Shown: in pieces, positions 5,249 to 7,879 of the stretch
Position numbering within the stretch: the stretch's first letter is position 1
How the letters are laid out: each line of letters begins with the position of its first letter
NCBI GenBank assembly: GCA_015231815.1
Contig: JADGAW010000091.1
Location: 1 to 7,879, forward strand
DNA: 7,879 nt
DNA from: Nitrospinota bacterium
Lineage (GTDB): Bacteria; Nitrospinota_A; JADGAW01
Reading direction: 5' to 3'
The notes under the pieces: model-generated
The model's database searches: none
What the model saw: only the letters and a program-made list of their open reading frames with translations
What the model was told of the DNA's origin: nothing
Made by a program: the position numbers and the translations under genes

Positions 5249-7540
5249 TTACTTCTTGCCTCCAAAGAGGAGAGTTGCAATGGCTGGAAGCAAAAAAACC
5301 GCTCCAAGCATATTAACAAGGAACATAAAAGTGAGCAGTGCTCCCATGTCAGCCTGAAACTGTAAATCGGAAAATATCCAGGTACTTACCCCAACAGCTA
5401 ACGTAAGTCCGGTAAACAGCACCGCACTTCCTGTTTCCCGTAAGGTAACATGATACGCCTTTTGGAGTCCCATGCCTTTATGAAAACATTTTTGCAGATT
5501 ATTAAAAATGTAAATTCCGTAATCTACGCCAATTCCAACTCCAAGGGTTGCTACGGGCAATGTTGCCGCTTTCAGCCCAATATCAAGAGTTGTCATAAAG
5601 GCGTAAGTAAGCGCAGAAACTAAAGCCAAAGGAAGAATTATACAGAGAGTACTTTTAAAACTTCTAAATGTAACGAGACATAAGAGAAAGGTAACTGCGT
5701 AGATATAACAAAGCATGGGAAGTTGTGCTGCTTTTACCGTTTCATTTGTTGCTGCCATAAAACCAACATTTCCACTGGCAAGATTAAAATTGATTTTTTC
5801 GTTTTTGTTACTTTTCTTATAGGTTTTTATTGCAGTAATAATCCGCTCAATCGTTTCTCCTTTATGGTCTTTTGGGAAAATGAGAACCGGCATTTTACCG
5901 CATTTAAAATCGAGAAGTCCTGAGCTTACATGAATTGGTGAGACCGCCTGTCCAAGTGAGAATTTGTTGCTGGGCAGTGTATGCCACTTTAGGTTTCCTT
6001 CGTTCCATGCTGCGTTCATTGCTTTTGCAGCAGTTGTTAAAGCAATAACCGACTTTACCCCTTCAACGTTTTGCATATGCCACGCAAAATTATCGATAGC
6101 TTTCATAATTTCATAATCAACGCAGGAGTCAGGAGGAGTTTCAGATATAACCGACAGTACATCGACCCCAATGGAGAATTTTTTAGTAATGAGGGCAATA
6201 TCCTGGTTAAGTCGAGAATCTTCCTTAAGTTCAGGAACTCCTGCTTTTAAATCCCCAACCTTTAAATCATTGGCTTTCCACGCTCCTGCAATAAATAAAA
6301 CAATACAGAAAAGAATCGTTATTTTTGCTTTTTTTACATGGGTAAAAGTGCATAGTTTTTCCCAAACAGGTTCCATTTTAAGCTCGCATTGTTTTTTTAT
6401 GGGAACAAAGGAAAGTAAGAGGGGCAAGACAAAGAGGTTGGTTATTATTAGTGCGGCAATTCCAATACTTGCCGTAACTGCCATTTCCCGTATAACCTCC
6501 ACCTCAATAAAAGCGCACATAAGAAAACCAATGGAATCACTTAGAAGGGCAACTCCTCCAGGAAGAAGCATTCGGTTAAAGGTGTAATGAGCTGATGTGA
6601 GACTATCATATCCCCTCATGACATCTTGTTTCATGGCGTTAATCATTTGAACGCCGTGACTGACCCCAATGGCAAATATCAAAAATGGAACGAGAACAGA
6701 CATTGGGTCGAGTCCATATCCAAGAAGATTTAATACTCCAAGTTGCCAAACAAGAGCAACCAAGGAACAGGCAAGGGGAACAATCGTCAGATAAAAGGAG
6801 CAGGAGAAAATATAGAGAAAGATTGCTGTTATGATAAAGGTTATTAAAAAGAATACAATAACTTCCTTTACACCTTCTAATACATCTCCAACAAGTTTGG
6901 TAAAACCAATTACTGCAACAGTAATATCTTTTGTTTCATATTTTTTGCGTATTTGTTCGAGTTGTTGTGCAACATCAGCATAGTTAAGTTTTTCTCCTGT
7001 TTTAGGGTTTTTTTCCTGTAATTCCAGGGAAATAAGTGCGCCGGTAAAATCCTCTGAAACCAACCTGCCAATATAGTTGGATTTTTGTACATTTTTGTTT
7101 ACCTGTTCTAATGCTTCAGGGGTTGGTTTAAAGCCGGAATTAATAATATTTCCTCCGCTAAAACCACCTTCCACTACCTCAATGAAGCGAACATTTGGGG
7201 TAAAAAGAGATTTAACCGAGGAGCGTTCAACCCCGGGTATGAAAAAAAGGTCTTCTGTAACCGCTTTTAAGGCGTTAAAAAAATCGGGATAGTAAATGTC
7301 TTTTTTGTTTGTTACCAGAGCAACAAGTATTTGGTTTCCTCCTCCAAATTCCTTCATGTATTTCATGCAGGTAATCATATATTCATGCTTCAGAGGAAAC
7401 CATTTTGTAAAGGAAGCGTCCTGTTTGAGGTGTATGGCAAAGTATCCCAATACTATGCTCACGATAAGAAAGAAGGTTAGAAACAGTTTTCTCTGTGAAA
7501 AATATATTCGTTCAAACATGTTTCCGGTGATAGTATTCAT
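5249..7540 (-). CDS. RND superfamily (MMPL-type) inner-membrane transporter
   Basis: This 763-aa protein has the duplicated RND architecture. TM1 is near 17-37, followed by a large external loop (about 38-215) and TM2-6 (about 224-378). TM7 (about 405-421) is followed by a second external loop (about 422-605) and TM8-12 (about 607-757). The TM4 signature of the first half is IFAIGVSHGVQM (288-299). The matching one of the second half is GVGIGVDYGIYI (667-678), with D673/Y674 where proton-relay residues sit in MmpL/HpnN-type exporters. Length and layout fit single-polypeptide MMPL/COG1033 exporters that move lipids or other hydrophobic molecules, and not tripartite AcrB pumps (about 1,040 aa). 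Start at 7540 is supported by AGAGG 8 nt upstream on the minus strand and an in-frame stop shortly before it. It is the first gene of a two-gene unit with the TMTC-like protein. The cargo cannot be assigned. Confidence 0.9.
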   Translation of the reverse strand: MNTITGNMFERIYFSQRKLFLTFFLIVSIVLGYFAIHLKQDASFTKWFPLKHEYMITCMKYMKEFGGGNQILVALVTNKKDIYYPDFFNALKAVTEDLFFIPGVERSSVKSLFTPNVRFIEVVEGGFSGGNIINSGFKPTPEALEQVNKNVQKSNYIGRLVSEDFTGALISLELQEKNPKTGEKLNYADVAQQLEQIRKKYETKDITVAVIGFTKLVGDVLEGVKEVIVFFLITFIITAIFLYIFSCSFYLTIVPLACSLVALVWQLGVLNLLGYGLDPMSVLVPFLIFAIGVSHGVQMINAMKQDVMRGYDSLTSAHYTFNRMLLPGGVALLSDSIGFLMCAFIEVEVIREMAVTASIGIAALIITNLFVLPLLLSFVPIKKQCELKMEPVWEKLCTFTHVKKAKITILFCIVLFIAGAWKANDLKVGDLKAGVPELKEDSRLNQDIALITKKFSIGVDVLSVISETPPDSCVDYEIMKAIDNFAWHMQNVEGVKSVIALTTAAKAMNAAWNEGNLKWHTLPSNKFSLGQAVSPIHVSSGLLDFKCGKMPVLIFPKDHKGETIERIITAIKTYKKSNKNEKINFNLASGNVGFMAATNETVKAAQLPMLCYIYAVTFLLCLVTFRSFKSTLCIILPLALVSALTYAFMTTLDIGLKAATLPVATLGVGIGVDYGIYIFNNLQKCFHKGMGLQKAYHVTLRETGSAVLFTGLTLAVGVSTWIFSDLQFQADMGALLTFMFLVNMLGAVFLLPAIATLLFGGKK

Positions 7541-7548
7541 AGGTTCAG

Positions 7549-7553
7549 CCTCT
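7549..7553 (-). promoter_or_regulatory. Shine-Dalgarno of the RND transporter gene
   Basis: Read on the minus strand this is AGAGG, 8 nt before the ATG at 7540. It is the clearest ribosome binding site in the window and decides the transporter start over the internal Met at residue 8. Confidence 0.7.
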
Positions 7554-7644
7554 ATTCAATAACATGATTTTGTATTTTAATTTGTCCCCCTTTTTAGGAA
7601 AGCCCCAGAGGTTTGTTCACGTATTTTTATCCTATAACAGTAAA

Positions 7645-7666
7645 TGAATTAATATTGAATTATTAC
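7645..7666. repeat. 11-bp imperfect tandem repeat upstream of the transporter
   Basis: TGAATTAATAT (7645-7655) is followed directly by TGAATTATTAC (7656-7666), matching at 9 of 11 positions. An 11-bp period places both copies on the same face of the helix, as in tandem sites for OmpR/PhoB-type regulators, but the sequence itself matches no box known to me. In such AT-rich DNA it could be chance. Confidence 0.35.
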
Positions 7667-7690
7667 CCACCATCCTATCATAAAACCACT

Positions 7691-7698
7691 ATTATAAT
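7691..7698. promoter_or_regulatory. Palindromic ATTATAAT, candidate -10 element on either strand
   Basis: ATTATAAT is its own reverse complement, so it contains a perfect TATAAT on both strands: 7691-7696 read on the minus strand, 7693-7698 on the plus. For the transporter (minus strand) the best -35 at 17-nt spacing is TTTATA, a weak match. No good -35 is seen for the plus strand. Use as the transporter promoter would give a leader of about 145 nt. Confidence 0.3.
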
Positions 7699-7733
7699 TC
7701 TTTACTTTATTCTTATAAAAAAAATGACAGAAA

Positions 7734-7764
7734 TCGATGCTTTCTTTAACGGATTACGCATCGA
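7734..7764. repeat. 7-bp perfect inverted repeat
   Basis: TCGATGC (7734-7740) and GCATCGA (7758-7764) are exact reverse complements separated by 17 nt. It may be an operator half-site pair or a small stem-loop. No T tract follows on either strand, so it is not a normal terminator. Confidence 0.35.
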
Positions 7765-7879
7765 CTAAATGAGATTCATAATGTTCCTAATAAACCTCGT
7801 TTACTGAAAAATAGAGGTAGAATCTGATCATTGATGGGAGAAGCTTTGAACTCATTCTCAGAAACGGCTTTGAGGCACC

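Larger units (their letters stand above)
7541..7879. other. Intergenic region upstream of the RND transporter, no convincing gene
   Basis: These 339 bases hold no supported gene. They are AT-rich between about 7620 and 7730 and contain the transporter Shine-Dalgarno, a palindromic -10-like box, an 11-bp tandem repeat and a 7-bp inverted repeat, each listed separately. The heptamer ATCCTAT occurs at 7629-7635 and 7672-7678, 43 bp apart. At the right edge a forward frame from ATG 7834 (MGEALNSFSETALRH) and a reverse frame from 7879 to a TAG at 7787-7789 both stay open into the window end. Both are too short to judge. Confidence 0.6.

Noticed and set aside
6171..6587. 138-codon open frame on the + strand
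   Set aside because: It lies wholly antisense to the transporter gene, has no domain pattern and no ribosome site. The minus-strand protein is clearly the real product.
7077..7562. Two + strand open frames of 71 and 88 codons opposite the transporter N-terminus
   Set aside because: Both are antisense to well-conserved RND sequence and show no recognisable family or start signal.
7724..7768. Short + strand frame MTEIDAFFNGLRID
   Set aside because: Fourteen codons with no Shine-Dalgarno and overlapping the inverted repeat; no family recognised.
7787..7879. Minus-strand frame open from the window edge to TAG (30 codons), possible end of a neighbouring gene
   Set aside because: No recognisable motif, and an open stretch of this length is not unusual by chance. 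The flanking sequence is needed to decide.
7834..7879. Plus-strand ATG open to the window end (MGEALNSFSETALRH)
   Set aside because: Only 15 codons are visible, the nearest GAGG is 16 nt upstream, and no family is recognised.

Overview
The window carries five intact protein-coding genes in two convergent blocks. The DNA is AT-rich. The proteins suggest a Gram-negative-type bacterium, probably with an anaerobic or microaerobic lifestyle: there is a two-membrane-style RND/MMPL exporter, an oxygen-sensitive radical SAM enzyme, and a bacterial relative of eukaryotic TMTC GT-C glycosyltransferases. Desulfobacterota or Planctomycetota/Brocadiales-like lineages would fit, but nothing in the window fixes the taxonomy. 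No rRNA, tRNA, CRISPR array, transposase or phage gene was seen.

The left block (22-3173, + strand) encodes a radical SAM protein with four extra C-terminal cysteines, then the alpha and beta subunits of a two-subunit thiamine-diphosphate (ThDP) dehydrogenase of the pyruvate/acetoin E1 type. The first two genes are separated by only 3 nt and are in the same reading frame. The beta gene follows 47 nt later. The catalytic residues of an E1 heterotetramer are visible, but no lipoyl E2 or E3 gene is present. The most economical reading is a dedicated small-molecule pathway in which the radical SAM enzyme and the ThDP enzyme act on consecutive intermediates, for example in a modified sugar, lipid head group or secondary metabolite. 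The substrate cannot be read from sequence.

The right block (7540-3221, - strand) is a two-gene unit: a 12-TM RND/MMPL-family transporter of 763 aa, then a 672-aa multi-pass membrane protein whose N-terminal two thirds look like a TMTC-type GT-C glycosyltransferase and whose C-terminal third is a run of TPR repeats. They are 9 nt apart and again in the same frame. The pairing suggests envelope work, such as moving a lipid or lipid-linked substrate and glycosylating an exported protein or lipid, but that is inference.

The two blocks converge on a 47-bp gap with two possible hairpins. The right-hand 339 bp (7541-7879) is the leader/promoter region of the transporter unit. It holds a clear Shine-Dalgarno sequence, a palindromic ATTATAAT that can be read as a -10 element on either strand, an 11-bp tandem repeat, and a 7-bp inverted repeat. 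No convincing gene was found in it.
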